From: an uncultured Bartonella sp.
GTDB lineage: Bacteria > Pseudomonadota > Alphaproteobacteria > Rhizobiales > Rhizobiaceae
DNA length: 64,000 nucleotides
Direction of reading: 5' to 3'
NCBI RefSeq assembly: GCF_945277285.1
Contig: NZ_CALYPR010000001.1
Span: 1,222,575-1,286,574, forward strand
The position numbers and the translations under genes are program-made. Shown here piece by piece: positions 38,830 through 48,319 of the stretch. Each line of letters opens with the position of its first letter. Position 1 is the stretch's first letter. The notes beneath the pieces were generated by a model. It was not told the DNA's origin, searched no databases, and saw only the letters and a list, made by a program, of their open reading frames with translations.

Positions 38830-39460
38830 GATAAACAGCTGGCATGTTGATCTGTCCAACCACTCTTTTTGAAAAACTAAAAAGAATCATTCTGTCCTTT
38901 TGATGCACGTTTTGCTTATATCAAAGCAACCGAGGGTGGCGATTTCAAGGATGCCAATTTTGCAGCCAACTGGAACAAGGCAATAAACGCCGGTTTGCGT
39001 CTAGGCGCTTATCATTCTTTTACGGCTAAGACTGATGGTAAATTGCAGGCAAATAATTTTATCCAGTCCGTTCCGAAAAATCAAAAAAATGTTGCCTCCG
39101 GCGATTGATGTCGAAATTGATCCCGTGGCAAATGCGGAAGATAGACAGATAATCGATAACAGACTGCAGGATTTGCTTCAACGTATTGAAGAATATGATG
39201 GCATCAAGCCGATTATTTATACGGATGATGAAAGATTTAATTTCTATATAACCGGGCGCCTTTCCAGCTATTTATTATGGTAATGTTTTATTTTCAAAAA
39301 GCCGGATATGCCAGATGGATACCATAGGGTGTGCTGGCAATATAATCTTGTCGGCCGGCTTGGCGGCTATAAGGGGCGTGGAATTATCATCGACCTTAAT
39401 GTTCTCAATGGCACAGTTGCGATGTTTAAAAGTTTTCCGGAAAATCTTCCAGGCCACTAG
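38830..39460 (+). pseudogene. degraded GH25 muramidase (lysozyme) gene
   Basis: From 38902 the translation FAYIKATEGGDFKDANFAANW, then NAGLRLGAYHSFT, is a clear glycosyl hydrolase 25 domain. The frame breaks at a run of seven A bases (39083-39089). The next part (PPAIDVEID, IIYTDDERFNFYI) is in another frame, reaches an in-frame TAA at 39281-39283 after SSYLLW, and then continues with HRVCWQYN, IIIDLNVLNG to TAG at 39458. Upstream of 38902 only a vague N-terminal remnant is visible, with stops and no signal peptide. The 5' boundary is approximate. Confidence 0.85.
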
Positions 39461-39948
39461 AGGATTCTTTGCATCAGCACGAGATTGAGCCATTGTCCGG
39501 CTTTGGTGCCGACCTCCGGCATATGACCGGTAATGGTGAAGCCGAATGCTTTATGAATGGCGATAGAGGCTTTGTTTCCTGCTTCAATACCGGCGATAAG
39601 AACATGGATGTGATTTTTTTCAGCATGAGTAATTAAAGCTCCGAGAAGCTTTTTGCCAATGCCTTTGCCGCGCTCAGTTTTTTCGATATAGATGGAAAGT
39701 TCGGCGGAATAACGATAGCCTTCAAAAGGTCTGAAGGGGCCATAGCTTGCATAGCCGACAGTCTTGCCGTCATCTTCAGCGACCAAGACAGGATAACCGG
39801 CCGCGTTTCTTGTTTTTAACCATTCTCGCCGATTGGTAATATCGACGGTTTTTTCATTCCAGATGGCAAGCGTATTTTTTACCGCATCGTTATAGATATC
39901 GGTAATTGCACCCAGATCACGTTCTTCAGCCGGTCGAATGGTAATCAT
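39457..39948 (-). CDS. GNAT N-acetyltransferase, phosphinothricin acetyltransferase-like
   Basis: A 163-residue GNAT protein opening MITIRPAEERDLGAITDIYNDAV, with LSIYIEKTERGKGIGKKLL as the acetyl-CoA loop (about residues 86-104) and NKASIAIHKAFGF in motif B. This pattern is that of the Pat/methionine sulfoximine acetyltransferase subfamily, which acetylates amino-acid analogues; the true substrate is unknown. Its last bases overlap the end of the pseudogene on the other strand. Confidence 0.85.
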   Translation of the reverse strand: MITIRPAEERDLGAITDIYNDAVKNTLAIWNEKTVDITNRREWLKTRNAAGYPVLVAEDDGKTVGYASYGPFRPFEGYRYSAELSIYIEKTERGKGIGKKLLGALITHAEKNHIHVLIAGIEAGNKASIAIHKAFGFTITGHMPEVGTKAGQWLNLVLMQRIL

Positions 39949-40031
39949 TTTTTTAATCCATCTTACATTAGAATTATAAATCCTAATCGTTTTTTAAAAC
40001 CATGGGAAGAGGGAGCCCATCAACATATTGT

Positions 40032-40913
40032 CTAAATTTTAGGTAGCAAAGCGATAATATCTTCAACCTGCAATCCACGTTTGCGCAAAGAACGCAAGCT
40101 TATATCTTTGTTGGACTTGGATAGTTTTTTCCCGTCTTCACCCAATATAAGGCGATGGTGATAATAGAGCGGTGGCTCTAGTCCTAAAATATTCTGTAAT
40201 AGGCGGTGGATGGACGTTGCCTGAAAAAGGTCTGCTCCGCGCACAATATGAGTAATACCCTGGGCTGCATCATCAACCACAACTGCCAAATGATAGCTCG
40301 TGGGAATTTCTTTGCGCGCAATAACCACATCTCCCCAAAGTTCTGGATGGGCAGAAATTTTTCTTAACCCATTGCCATTAAATTCCTGCCAAAAAAGATT
40401 TTTCCCATAATGTTTTAGCGCAAGATCCATATTGAGACGCCATGAAAAAGGCAGACCTTCGGCAATGAGGCTATTTGTTTTTTCCCGTGATAGCGACCGT
40501 TCTTCTGTCGGGTAAAGTGGTGCACCATCCGGATCATATGGCCAATTTCTGCCTTTGTCGGCTGCGGTCTTGATCCGGTCTTTCACCTCGGCACGGCTCA
40601 AAAATGCCGGATAGACAAGGTCAAGCTTTTTCAGTTCATCCAGAGCCTTTCGATAAACTTCAAAATTCTCTGATTGCCGACGAATTGGTTTTTTGAATGT
40701 CAGTCGGAGCCATGAAAGATCTTCAATGATGGCCTCCTCGAACTCTCTTTTGCAGCGGAACGTATCAATGTTTTCCAACCGCAAAATAAGTTCACCATTT
40801 ATTTCTTTGGCAATACGGGCATTGACGAGAGCGGAATAGGCGTGTCCCAAATGCAAATAGCCATTCGGGCTTGGTGCAAAACGTAACCGGAAAGGGTTTT
40901 TATTCCCGGGCAT
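40032..40913 (-). CDS. gluQ: glutamyl-Q tRNA(Asp) synthetase GluQ
   Basis: A 293-residue truncated glutamyl-tRNA synthetase lacking the anticodon-binding domain. GluQ attaches glutamate to queuosine 34 of tRNA-Asp. Motifs: FAPSPNGYLHLGHA (HIGH class) and the KLSKS loop (DGKKLSKSN) near residue 275. The usual zinc ligands seem absent: YPAFLSRAE stands where many homologues have YPCFCTRAE, and no cysteine occurs near PLYPTEERS. The ATG at 40913 begins MPGNKNPFRLRFAPSP. It overlaps dsbB by 14 bases, so the two are coupled. Confidence 0.9.
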   Translation of the reverse strand: MPGNKNPFRLRFAPSPNGYLHLGHAYSALVNARIAKEINGELILRLENIDTFRCKREFEEAIIEDLSWLRLTFKKPIRRQSENFEVYRKALDELKKLDLVYPAFLSRAEVKDRIKTAADKGRNWPYDPDGAPLYPTEERSLSREKTNSLIAEGLPFSWRLNMDLALKHYGKNLFWQEFNGNGLRKISAHPELWGDVVIARKEIPTSYHLAVVVDDAAQGITHIVRGADLFQATSIHRLLQNILGLEPPLYYHHRLILGEDGKKLSKSNKDISLRSLRKRGLQVEDIIALLPKI

Positions 40914-41442
40914 TTTTCCGGCAGGCAAAGAAAGCACCGATAAGTCCAAAAACAGCAAGAAAAAGACTTGATACCGCGTTCCAACCGGCAAATGACAGCC
41001 CTAGAAAAAAACCGGGTGCAGTGTCACAAGCAGGGGGGCGTTTACTGTTAAGATTGGCCAGAAGGTCACTCGCGTTTGTGGTAATGGCGGTTGTTGCGGC
41101 TGAACAATCCGTTGGCCCTTGCCAGAATTTATATTCGGCACCTGCGTGATAGACAGATAGACCAAAATTGTAGAGCATAAGCAAAGCTGTGATAATAAAA
41201 AGCCCGCGCACAATGAAACCGGCGCTTTGTTTCATAGTAAAAATGGCAGCAATCAACATTAACGGAATGCCGATATAATAGGGTATGCGTTCTTCCAGAC
41301 ACAGCTTGCATGGCATATAACCACCAATATGTTCAAAGCCGAGTGCCGTTAGAATTGCAACAGCCATCATGGAAAGCATTAACAATGCTAAAATATTTTG
41401 GAGCTTATCAACCGGTCTAATGGGCAAACAACTGGATATCAT
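40900..41442 (-). CDS. dsbB: disulfide bond formation protein B (DsbB-like)
   Basis: DsbB reoxidises DsbA and passes electrons to quinone. The 180-residue membrane protein has four hydrophobic helices, a first periplasmic CxxC pair (Cys45-Cys48, in MPCKLCLEERIPYY) and a second cysteine pair in the second periplasmic loop (GPTDC and PPACDT). The cysteine layout is that of the family. It lies between a YqaA-type gene and gluQ on the same strand, forming a likely three-gene unit. A dsbA partner is not in the window. Confidence 0.9.
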   Translation of the reverse strand: MISSCLPIRPVDKLQNILALLMLSMMAVAILTALGFEHIGGYMPCKLCLEERIPYYIGIPLMLIAAIFTMKQSAGFIVRGLFIITALLMLYNFGLSVYHAGAEYKFWQGPTDCSAATTAITTNASDLLANLNSKRPPACDTAPGFFLGLSFAGWNAVSSLFLAVFGLIGAFFACRKNARE

Positions 41443-41451
41443 ATCAGCTCC

Positions 41452-42039
41452 CTAAACAAGAATTTTATAGTAAACATAGGCTATGATTAACACACTACAG
41501 GCAATGATGATAATCCATTTTAATCTTGGTAAAATATAGTCAAGCATTGTCGCGCCATAACGGCTGATAAGCCAGGCTAGAAAATAAAAACGCGCGCTAC
41601 GCGCCAGAATAGCCGAAAGAATAAAAATCCAGATGTTCATTCCTACAACACCAGCAAGAATGGTGACAACCTTGATTGGAGGAAGGTGCGATATCCCCGA
41701 AGTAATGAGCAGCAGCAGAATAATCTCCATACTGGTATTGCTGCGCAGTGCCTCAAAAGATTCGAATTTTCCATAAAATTCGAGAACCGGTTTTGCTATC
41801 GCCTCATAGGCAAAGTGGCCGATCAACCAGCCTAATATGCCACCAAGAACCGAAAAAACTGATGCAATAAAAGCATAGTGATAGGTTTTTTTCTTGTTGA
41901 TAAGCGACATCGGAATAAACAGAACATCAGCCGGAATAAGAAAAACCGAGCTTTCGACAAAAGCTATGAAGGCCAGCCAATATTCTGCCGATCGCCGCCC
42001 AGCCAGAGATAGCGTCCAGTTCCCAAGCTTTTTTAGCAT
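41452..42039 (-). CDS. YqaA-family (SNARE/DedA-like) membrane protein
   Basis: The 195-residue protein has about four to five hydrophobic segments and the family pattern FVESSVFLIPADVLFIPMSL, GGILGWLIGHFAYE and GVVGMNIWIFILSAILARSARFYFLAW. YqaA proteins belong to the DedA/VTT superfamily, whose members include lipid scramblases or transporters; the role here is unknown. It is 9 bases upstream of dsbB on the same strand. Confidence 0.85.
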   Translation of the reverse strand: MLKKLGNWTLSLAGRRSAEYWLAFIAFVESSVFLIPADVLFIPMSLINKKKTYHYAFIASVFSVLGGILGWLIGHFAYEAIAKPVLEFYGKFESFEALRSNTSMEIILLLLITSGISHLPPIKVVTILAGVVGMNIWIFILSAILARSARFYFLAWLISRYGATMLDYILPRLKWIIIIACSVLIIAYVYYKILV

Positions 42040-42209
42040 TTTCTGTTTCCTTATTGCCGCAGATATCTCTAAAGTCGGATGTAGCGTTAATCCAGTAGCC
42101 TAACGCAATTTTTTTAAGATTATTTTACCCAAGGCAGTTGACGAGACCGCGGTTCTTAATATAACTCAACAAATCCGTGACACATGCTTTGTGTCCTCAC
42201 TTCATCGAT

Positions 42210-42296
42210 GCGGGTGTGGTGGAACTGGTAGACGCGCCAGACTCAAAATCTGGTTCCTGAGAAGGAGTGTCGGTTCGATTCCGACCACCCGCACCA
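42210..42296 (+). tRNA. tRNA-Leu (anticodon CAA)
   Basis: An 87-base class II tRNA: acceptor GCGGGTG / CACCCGC, anticodon stem CCAGA-CTCAAAA-TCTGG giving CAA, a long variable arm, T loop TTCGATT, and encoded CCA at 42294-42296. Confidence 0.95.
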
Positions 42297-42685
42297 ACGC
42301 ACTTAAGATAACTATCTGTTTTTATTGATTTTTATTTTTTAATAGGCGTTGGATATTGACGTTTCTTTAAAAATTGTCACACGAAAACTTCATACATTTT
42401 TCAAAAAAAATTAAAAAATAAGCAATGAAAACAGTAAGTTAATAAATATAAGATACCAACCACCGCACCATGTTCTTCCTACACTTTAACGGCTTTTTAG
42501 GCTGGCTTTTCAACAGAGTAATCTATTGACATTGATGATAAAACTGTCACAAAAAATGCCTGACAATCCTCAAAACCAGAAATAGTAAATCGCCATATAA
42601 TATTTTTTGTCGTATATTTAGAAAAAATCTGTCGCGATCATGTTACAGATGACGTTTCAATATTGAACACATAAAGGGCCGGTTC
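42297..42685. other. intergenic region, no gene recognised
   Basis: About 390 AT-rich bases between tRNA-Leu and the ArsC-like gene. No coding frame, RNA or clear regulatory element was identified. Confidence 0.4.
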
Positions 42686-43057
42686 ATGCAAGATTTTGAT
42701 GTCATTATTTATCACAACCCACGTTGTGCAACATCGCGGGCTGTTGTTGGCCTTGTACGTGCTTTGGGATATGAGCCCCACATTATCGAATATTTAAAAA
42801 CACCCCCGACAGCCGAAATGTTGCTATGGCTTGCCAGTCGCGCCAATGTTTCTATTCGCGATTTTTTGCGAACCAAAGAGCCGGCCTATAAAAAAGAAGG
42901 GCTTGCCGATGAGACATTGGCCGATGAAGTGATTGCCAAAAAAATGCATGATCATCCCGAGCTGATCAACCGGCCGATTGTTGTCTGTTCAAAAGGTGTT
43001 GCGCTCTGTCGACCGGCTGAAACAGTCACCAATCTTCTTGTATTGCCCGAAGAATAG
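42686..43057 (+). CDS. arsC: ArsC-family arsenate reductase (glutaredoxin type)
   Basis: The 123-residue protein has the ArsC catalytic motif HNPRCATSR with active Cys14, plus INRPIVV and LCRPAE. These supply the arginines that bind arsenate in E. coli plasmid R773 ArsC. True ArsC reduces arsenate using glutathione and glutaredoxin. No arsenite pump or ArsR gene is adjacent, so its role as an arsenic resistance enzyme is inferred from residues only; the related Spx/YffB group is an alternative. Confidence 0.8.
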   Translation: MQDFDVIIYHNPRCATSRAVVGLVRALGYEPHIIEYLKTPPTAEMLLWLASRANVSIRDFLRTKEPAYKKEGLADETLADEVIAKKMHDHPELINRPIVVCSKGVALCRPAETVTNLLVLPEE

Positions 43058-43293
43058 GAAAAATTTGTTTCGCAAGTCGGGCAAGCAGCTTTTATAGTAT
43101 TTCTATACACGTTTATTTAGAGTTGAAATCCGGTTTGCTACGGCCATTATGGCAGGTTGTCTTAAAAATTTGTTGGTGTCTCACAGACATAAAGCAGGCA
43201 TATCGTTAAGCGAGCCGGTTTTGCACGGTGTATTTTCCGCTGATATCTTTCGGGGATGACTTTCGTGAAAACATAAATTTTCGTGCTATACGT

Positions 43294-44004
43294 TCAATAT
43301 TTTTCAATCAATTTTTTGACAAAAGTTGGCACGGTCTTTGTTGCGGGGCCGGCAATAACCTCATCAAACAGTGAATAGGAATGGGGATTGGCAACAAGAT
43401 TGATTTCAACACATTTGGCCCCTGCTGCGCGTGCCAGAGAAACAAAACCGGCTGCCGGATAAACAAGACCGGATGTGCCGATAGCAACAAAAATATCGAC
43501 TTTTGATAGAGCTTTTTCAATCTCTTCCATATGAAAGGGCATCTCGCCAAACCAGACAATATCGGGGCGCAATTCTGCTTTTGCATGGCAATGCGGGCAA
43601 ATGCTGTCGGCTGTCACATCACTTTCCCAAATGCTTTTTTTATGGCAGGAAAGACAAAGGACATGATTGAGTGTGCCATGCATATGATAAAGATTTTTTG
43701 ATCCGGCCTTTTCATGCAGATTGTCGACATTCTGGGTGATGAGCAAAAAGGTGTGAGGGCAGTTTTTTTCAAGTTCGGCAAGTGCATAATGGGCTTCATT
43801 TGGAAGGGCTTTTAACGCTTCGCGGCGGCGTTGGTTATAAAATTCGTTGACGATACGTGGTGATCGTGCAAAAGCTTCCGGGGTCGCAACATCCTCGACC
43901 TTATATTTATTCCATGTGCCGTCACTTCCACGAAAAGTTTCTAGCCCTGATTCGGCAGAGATTCCGGCGCCGGTTAAAATGACAATATTGGGAAATTTAC
44001 TCAT
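43294..44004 (-). CDS. cobB: NAD-dependent protein deacylase CobB (sirtuin)
   Basis: A 236-residue class III sirtuin. The NAD-binding motif GAGISAESGLETFRG is at residues 11-25, TQNVDNLHEKAG and the catalytic histidine in YHMHG follow, and two CxxC pairs (CLSC and CPHC) bind zinc. FYNQRRRE carries the Tyr-x2-Arg pair that marks desuccinylases such as E. coli CobB and human SIRT5. It removes acetyl or succinyl groups from lysines. Single gene. Confidence 0.94.
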   Translation of the reverse strand: MSKFPNIVILTGAGISAESGLETFRGSDGTWNKYKVEDVATPEAFARSPRIVNEFYNQRRREALKALPNEAHYALAELEKNCPHTFLLITQNVDNLHEKAGSKNLYHMHGTLNHVLCLSCHKKSIWESDVTADSICPHCHAKAELRPDIVWFGEMPFHMEEIEKALSKVDIFVAIGTSGLVYPAAGFVSLARAAGAKCVEINLVANPHSYSLFDEVIAGPATKTVPTFVKKLIEKY

Positions 44005-44089
44005 TTGTTACTCACTCGTGACAATACTATTTTCCTTTTACCAGAAACGCGTATGCTACAAAGGGTATATTTAAAAAGGAATCGTTGAC

Positions 44090-46087
44090 TTGGCCTTGGA
44101 TAGTGACAGCAAAAAAACACTCCGCCAGAAGGTTGAGGATGCAGATTTGGCATTGTCGCTCAAAAGACGTGCTGAAAACGATACCTCATGGGCCGAAGCA
44201 CATATTGAACTTGCAGAAGCACTCCTTGCACTTGCCGATGCCGAAGAAAATGAAGACGACGCACTTGGCTATTATAGTGAGGCAGCTTCCAATTTTGAAA
44301 AAGCCTTACAGGTTTTTACCCGCAAAAGCAATTTTACCCGTTGGGGCGGAATTATTGTCTCTTATGTAAGGTGTTTGCGCAACTATGCCTTGCGAGAGGG
44401 AGGCGAGATAGCTGTTTTAAGGTTACGGCGCGGCTTGTCTTTACTTGATGATGTTTTTAAAGCATTGCCAAAACACAAAGGTGCTTTGGATAGGGCTCTT
44501 ATCCTGACAGAAAAAGGCCATGTTTACCGCGCTTTGGCCGATACAGATTTTTCAGAGCCGCGGCAGTTAAGATTACAGTACGCAATGGATGCCTTCAATG
44601 GTGCCATTGCTATTTTGCGGGAAAAAGAAAATTTCCATTATTGGTCGCTTGCGGTTTCTGCAAGTGCGCTTGTGGCAGCGGAACTGGCACGTATCGAGCC
44701 AGCTGATAAAGCCCGTAGCTATCTTGAACTTGCTGTAGAACGTTTTGAAACAGCACTGGTCTTTTTTAATCAAGACGACCAACCGCAAGATCTTTCCTAT
44801 ATCTATTTTGAAATGGGGCGAGCATTGATGCAGCTTGCCACAATGGAAAATCCGAACAATGTCGTTTTAATGGAAAAAGCATTGACGGCTTTCGACAATG
44901 CCCGCAATGCCCTGAAAGAGGACAGTGGAAACCACGCGCTGATACGCCTGCAAAATGAAACGGCTTTGGCTCTTTCCCTTATCGCTCAGAGGAAAAACGG
45001 CGATAGCGCTGTGCAACTTTTGGAACAATCGGTTGCGCTTTATCGGGTGAATATCAGCGTTCTCGAGACGGAAGGTAAAACTGTAGCGCTGGCTGTTGCT
45101 TATGGTAATTTGGGGAAGGATCTGACGCAACTTGCCAATTTGGCTATGTCACCCTCTCAGGAGCTTGAAAAAAGATTTGAAGCCATTGCCGCCTTGCGTA
45201 ATGCTATTGGCAAAGACATCAAACTCGCCCGTCCGCTTGATTGGTTATCTTTTTTCATTGAGTTGGGAGCAGCACTTCAAGCTGCCGCCAATTTGGAATC
45301 TCGGCAAAAACGTGGTGACTTATTGCGCGAGGCAATCAAGCTTTATAATGAAGTACTCGAGACTATTCGTGGGCAGCAGAACGATAAACTTATCAATAGA
45401 ATTTTGCAGTGGCGTGCTCTTGCCCGTGCACGACTTGGCGAAGATGAAAAAAGTCATCAAGGGTTGATTTGGCTCAAACAGGCAGAACTTGATTTTAGGC
45501 TGGCAATAACCAAGCTTGATCTTGAAAAAGATAAAGTCGATCTGTTTCGCCTTTACACCAATTTGTCTCATGTGCTCTATGCCATGGCGCGGCGCAAAGA
45601 TTCAGATGCACCGGTCGATTTGTTGAAAGCTGCCAATATGGCCGTGGATACGGCCTTTACCATTAATGCAGAAAGTTCCCCCGATAATGCAGAAGAACAA
45701 CTGGAAGCACGTTCCCACCAAGCATTGATTTTGTGGCGCATGGGGTCTTTTGGTGGAATTCTGGAAGCTTTTCCAAAATCTGAAGCCATATATGAGAAAT
45801 TGTTGGTCGATCCGTTATTGCAAGATAAAGATGTCAATTTTGCAAAAATCAAAAATAGCTATGCCTTGATGCTCAAGGATTGGGCAGAAAAGGTGAAAGC
45901 AAAAGAAGCTCTTCCGTTGCTTGAAAAAGCTCAAAAACTAACCGGCGAACTGCGCGCCTTGGCACTCGTTGATGATAACAAGAAAGCGCTTAAAAGAATT
46001 GACGAAGCCTTGGCCGACATTAAAACGCGAATAGATACACTTGCCAAAAAGCGTTTTATGAATTTTTGGCCTTTTAATCGAAAATGA
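44090..46087 (+). CDS. large alpha-helical TPR-like repeat protein, function unknown
   Basis: A 665-residue cytosolic protein without signal or membrane segments. It is built from about a dozen degenerate helix pairs of TPR character (for example SWAEAHIELAEALLALADAE, AASNFEKALQVF, AMDAFNGAIAIL, YLELAVERFETALVFF, LLKAANMAVDTAF). It probably folds into a superhelical scaffold for protein binding. The start is a TTG at 44090 after AAAAAGGAA; no ATG is available nearby. It was not recognised as any named family. The neighbours (sirtuin, L,D-transpeptidase) are on the other strand, so context gives no function. Confidence 0.75.
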   Translation: MALDSDSKKTLRQKVEDADLALSLKRRAENDTSWAEAHIELAEALLALADAEENEDDALGYYSEAASNFEKALQVFTRKSNFTRWGGIIVSYVRCLRNYALREGGEIAVLRLRRGLSLLDDVFKALPKHKGALDRALILTEKGHVYRALADTDFSEPRQLRLQYAMDAFNGAIAILREKENFHYWSLAVSASALVAAELARIEPADKARSYLELAVERFETALVFFNQDDQPQDLSYIYFEMGRALMQLATMENPNNVVLMEKALTAFDNARNALKEDSGNHALIRLQNETALALSLIAQRKNGDSAVQLLEQSVALYRVNISVLETEGKTVALAVAYGNLGKDLTQLANLAMSPSQELEKRFEAIAALRNAIGKDIKLARPLDWLSFFIELGAALQAAANLESRQKRGDLLREAIKLYNEVLETIRGQQNDKLINRILQWRALARARLGEDEKSHQGLIWLKQAELDFRLAITKLDLEKDKVDLFRLYTNLSHVLYAMARRKDSDAPVDLLKAANMAVDTAFTINAESSPDNAEEQLEARSHQALILWRMGSFGGILEAFPKSEAIYEKLLVDPLLQDKDVNFAKIKNSYALMLKDWAEKVKAKEALPLLEKAQKLTGELRALALVDDNKKALKRIDEALADIKTRIDTLAKKRFMNFWPFNRK

Positions 46088-46148
46088 AATCGCTGTTTGT
46101 TTAACTTAAATTATGCCCAAGTAAAAAGTCAGGTTCGTTGACGACACG

Positions 46149-47456
46149 CTAATCTGTAAAGTGCACGATTACGCCGGGCCTTACAAGTTTCGCCAGTTCT
46201 TCGGCATCCCAATTTGTCAGCCGAATACAGCCATGGCTTGATGTTTTGCCGATTCGCGAAGGGTCCGGTGTGCCATGAATGCCATAAGTCGGTTTTGACA
46301 GCGCAATCCAGACTGTGCCGACAGGCCCGTTGGGCCCGGGGGGAATTGTCAAAATGTCATTATTGCTTCCCTGCTTGAAATTGACCTTCGGATTATAGGT
46401 GTAATTCGGGTTCAACGCGATTCGTTCAACCTGCACCGTTCCGGAAGGTGAAGGATTGTCGGATGAACCGATTGTTGCCGGATAGGCAACAACCAGCCGC
46501 CCATCTGCATTGTAGCCACGTATTTGTTTGCGTGCTTTGTCGGCAATGATGCGCGTAACACTTTCCCGTTTTGGCAAAACAAGATTGGGAACCTTGATAA
46601 TTTCACCGGCATGGGAAAAATGTGCTTGAGGATTGAGTTCCTGCAAGAAACTCTCGTCGATGTGAAACCGCTCTGCCAACATTTCCCTTACCGATGTATA
46701 GGCCATGGACGGCATTTGTGCTTTCATTGCGTAATCGGCGGGAATGGATGAGACATAGTGCTGGTTTATGTCATTTTCGGTAATAGTATATTGGGTAAAA
46801 GCCGGACCACCGGTTGCCTGTAAAGCCGAATCAAGATGCGCTTTATCATTCGGGTCGATAAAGCGGCCGCTGATCTCGCTTGCTGCAGCAGCTGCCTTAT
46901 CAAAATTGCTGCCGGCAAGACCATCAATGGCGCCGGGAGAGGAACCGAGCCGGTCCATCAGGATTTGCACTGCGGCAACAGTTTCACGCCCCTTCGGTGC
47001 AGTAAAGGCGGGAATGTGTTCGGATGGTGATTCACCAGCCTGATATTGGGGGGAACTTTTTCTATAAGCCGGTGCTTTATTCTGTCCGCCGCCACGGTAA
47101 GGCTGTGCATCCGGGGCTTCCGGCACATCCTGATCATAAGGTGCTCCACCCTCTATCGGGCCTTGATTATTTGTTCCATAAGGTGGTGGTGTCACACCTT
47201 GCGGGTAGTTTTGTGGCTCTTCAACGCGAACCACACGGCCATTCGAGTCAACATAGATGTGGCGCCCGTATTGATCCTGATAAATGCGCAATCCTCGGTC
47301 ATGGCGAGGCAAATCGCCGGGGTCATAGAGTTGTGCCAGTTCTATTATTTGTTGTTGATTTTGCATTTCCCGTGCAAAAACGGGTGCGTTTGAAGTGATT
47401 ACGATTGTAATTGTCAAACAAGATATTGAAGAAACATGAAACATTTCAAACCGCAC
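46149..47456 (-). CDS. L,D-transpeptidase (YkuD domain) with signal peptide
   Basis: L,D-transpeptidases make 3-3 peptidoglycan cross-links or attach proteins to the wall; in Rhizobiales many paralogues act at the growing pole. The 435-residue protein has a signal peptide (to about residue 28, PVFA), a Pro/Gln/Tyr-rich linker (60-145) and a middle domain (about 150-290). The C-terminal YkuD domain (300-435) contains HGTPDP and SSHGCIRL with catalytic Cys410. Single gene. Confidence 0.92.
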   Translation of the reverse strand: MRFEMFHVSSISCLTITIVITSNAPVFAREMQNQQQIIELAQLYDPGDLPRHDRGLRIYQDQYGRHIYVDSNGRVVRVEEPQNYPQGVTPPPYGTNNQGPIEGGAPYDQDVPEAPDAQPYRGGGQNKAPAYRKSSPQYQAGESPSEHIPAFTAPKGRETVAAVQILMDRLGSSPGAIDGLAGSNFDKAAAAASEISGRFIDPNDKAHLDSALQATGGPAFTQYTITENDINQHYVSSIPADYAMKAQMPSMAYTSVREMLAERFHIDESFLQELNPQAHFSHAGEIIKVPNLVLPKRESVTRIIADKARKQIRGYNADGRLVVAYPATIGSSDNPSPSGTVQVERIALNPNYTYNPKVNFKQGSNNDILTIPPGPNGPVGTVWIALSKPTYGIHGTPDPSRIGKTSSHGCIRLTNWDAEELAKLVRPGVIVHFTD

Positions 47457-47813
47457 GAATCCATTTTGGCAAAATTCGGTAAAATCGAATAGTTTGTGAT
47501 ATCTAAAATAATTTGACGGCAGGAAAAAGGCCGACCCTTTAGTTTCGTCAGCCGAATTTTCGTTTATAAGATTATTTTAGCAAAGCTTCGTATTTTAATA
47601 ACACACAAAAGAGTGAAAGCCTCACATTTTCAAAAAAACAAAAAATCACAAGCGAAAATGGCGCTGTATTTTCTGTTTCATAAAATATTTTAACAACAGA
47701 AAAATTTTTTTTTGAAAATTCGGGCTAAAAACGTATTCACAACATCATATAACGAGCATTCGGTGCTTGTTTTTAAATAAAACCGGTAATTTTTTCGAGT
47801 TTTACGGAAATTC
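47457..47813. other. intergenic region, no gene recognised
   Basis: About 360 strongly AT-rich bases with long A and T runs between the L,D-transpeptidase start and tRNA-Thr. It likely contains the transpeptidase promoter; nothing else was seen. Confidence 0.4.
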
Positions 47814-47888
<75 letters not shown>

Positions 47889-48056
47889 ATGTAAAAAAGT
47901 TTTTCGGGCGGCGTTCTGCCACATTGCAAACAAATAGGCAAGCGGACATTCACCTTTCTTGTCAGAAAAATCAAGGCCGTATCATATGGCTGGCAATTTT
48001 TTTTACATGGTGTTATGACCAAAACCGTTTTCTAAAAAACTCGACAGGTTTGAAGG

Positions 48057-48218
48057 ATGGCAGATACAATCGCCCAGGAACGTCGGCAAAAACGGCTTGC
48101 TCAACAGTTGCGCGCCAATCTGGTTCGGCGTAAACAGCAGGCACGAAAGCGCGATGGGGTTCATGAAGCCGAAACTCTTGAAACGGCGGAGCACCCGCAA
48201 AATCCGACTGCCAAATAA
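48057..48218 (+). CDS. small basic hypothetical protein upstream of murA
   Basis: A 53-codon gene starting ATG GCA GAT at 48057 after GAAGGA. The product MADTIAQERRQKRLAQQL... is very basic and helical in its first 33 residues, with an acidic tail. It is read in the murA direction and ends 101 bases before murA. Function is unknown. The ribosome binding site and the coding character support it, but no family was recognised with certainty. Confidence 0.65.
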   Translation: MADTIAQERRQKRLAQQLRANLVRRKQQARKRDGVHEAETLETAEHPQNPTAK

Positions 48219-48319
48219 ATTCAGTTTCTCCTTATTTACCCAGTGTGATGTTCCTGAAGGCCAAACAGAAAATACAACAGATTGTCACCAATTGGTAAAA
48301 CAAAGAAAGGTCTTACGGG

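Noticed and set aside
39035..39283. 82-codon ORF as an intact small gene
   Set aside because: It is a middle fragment of the broken GH25 lysozyme gene, entered from the wrong frame.
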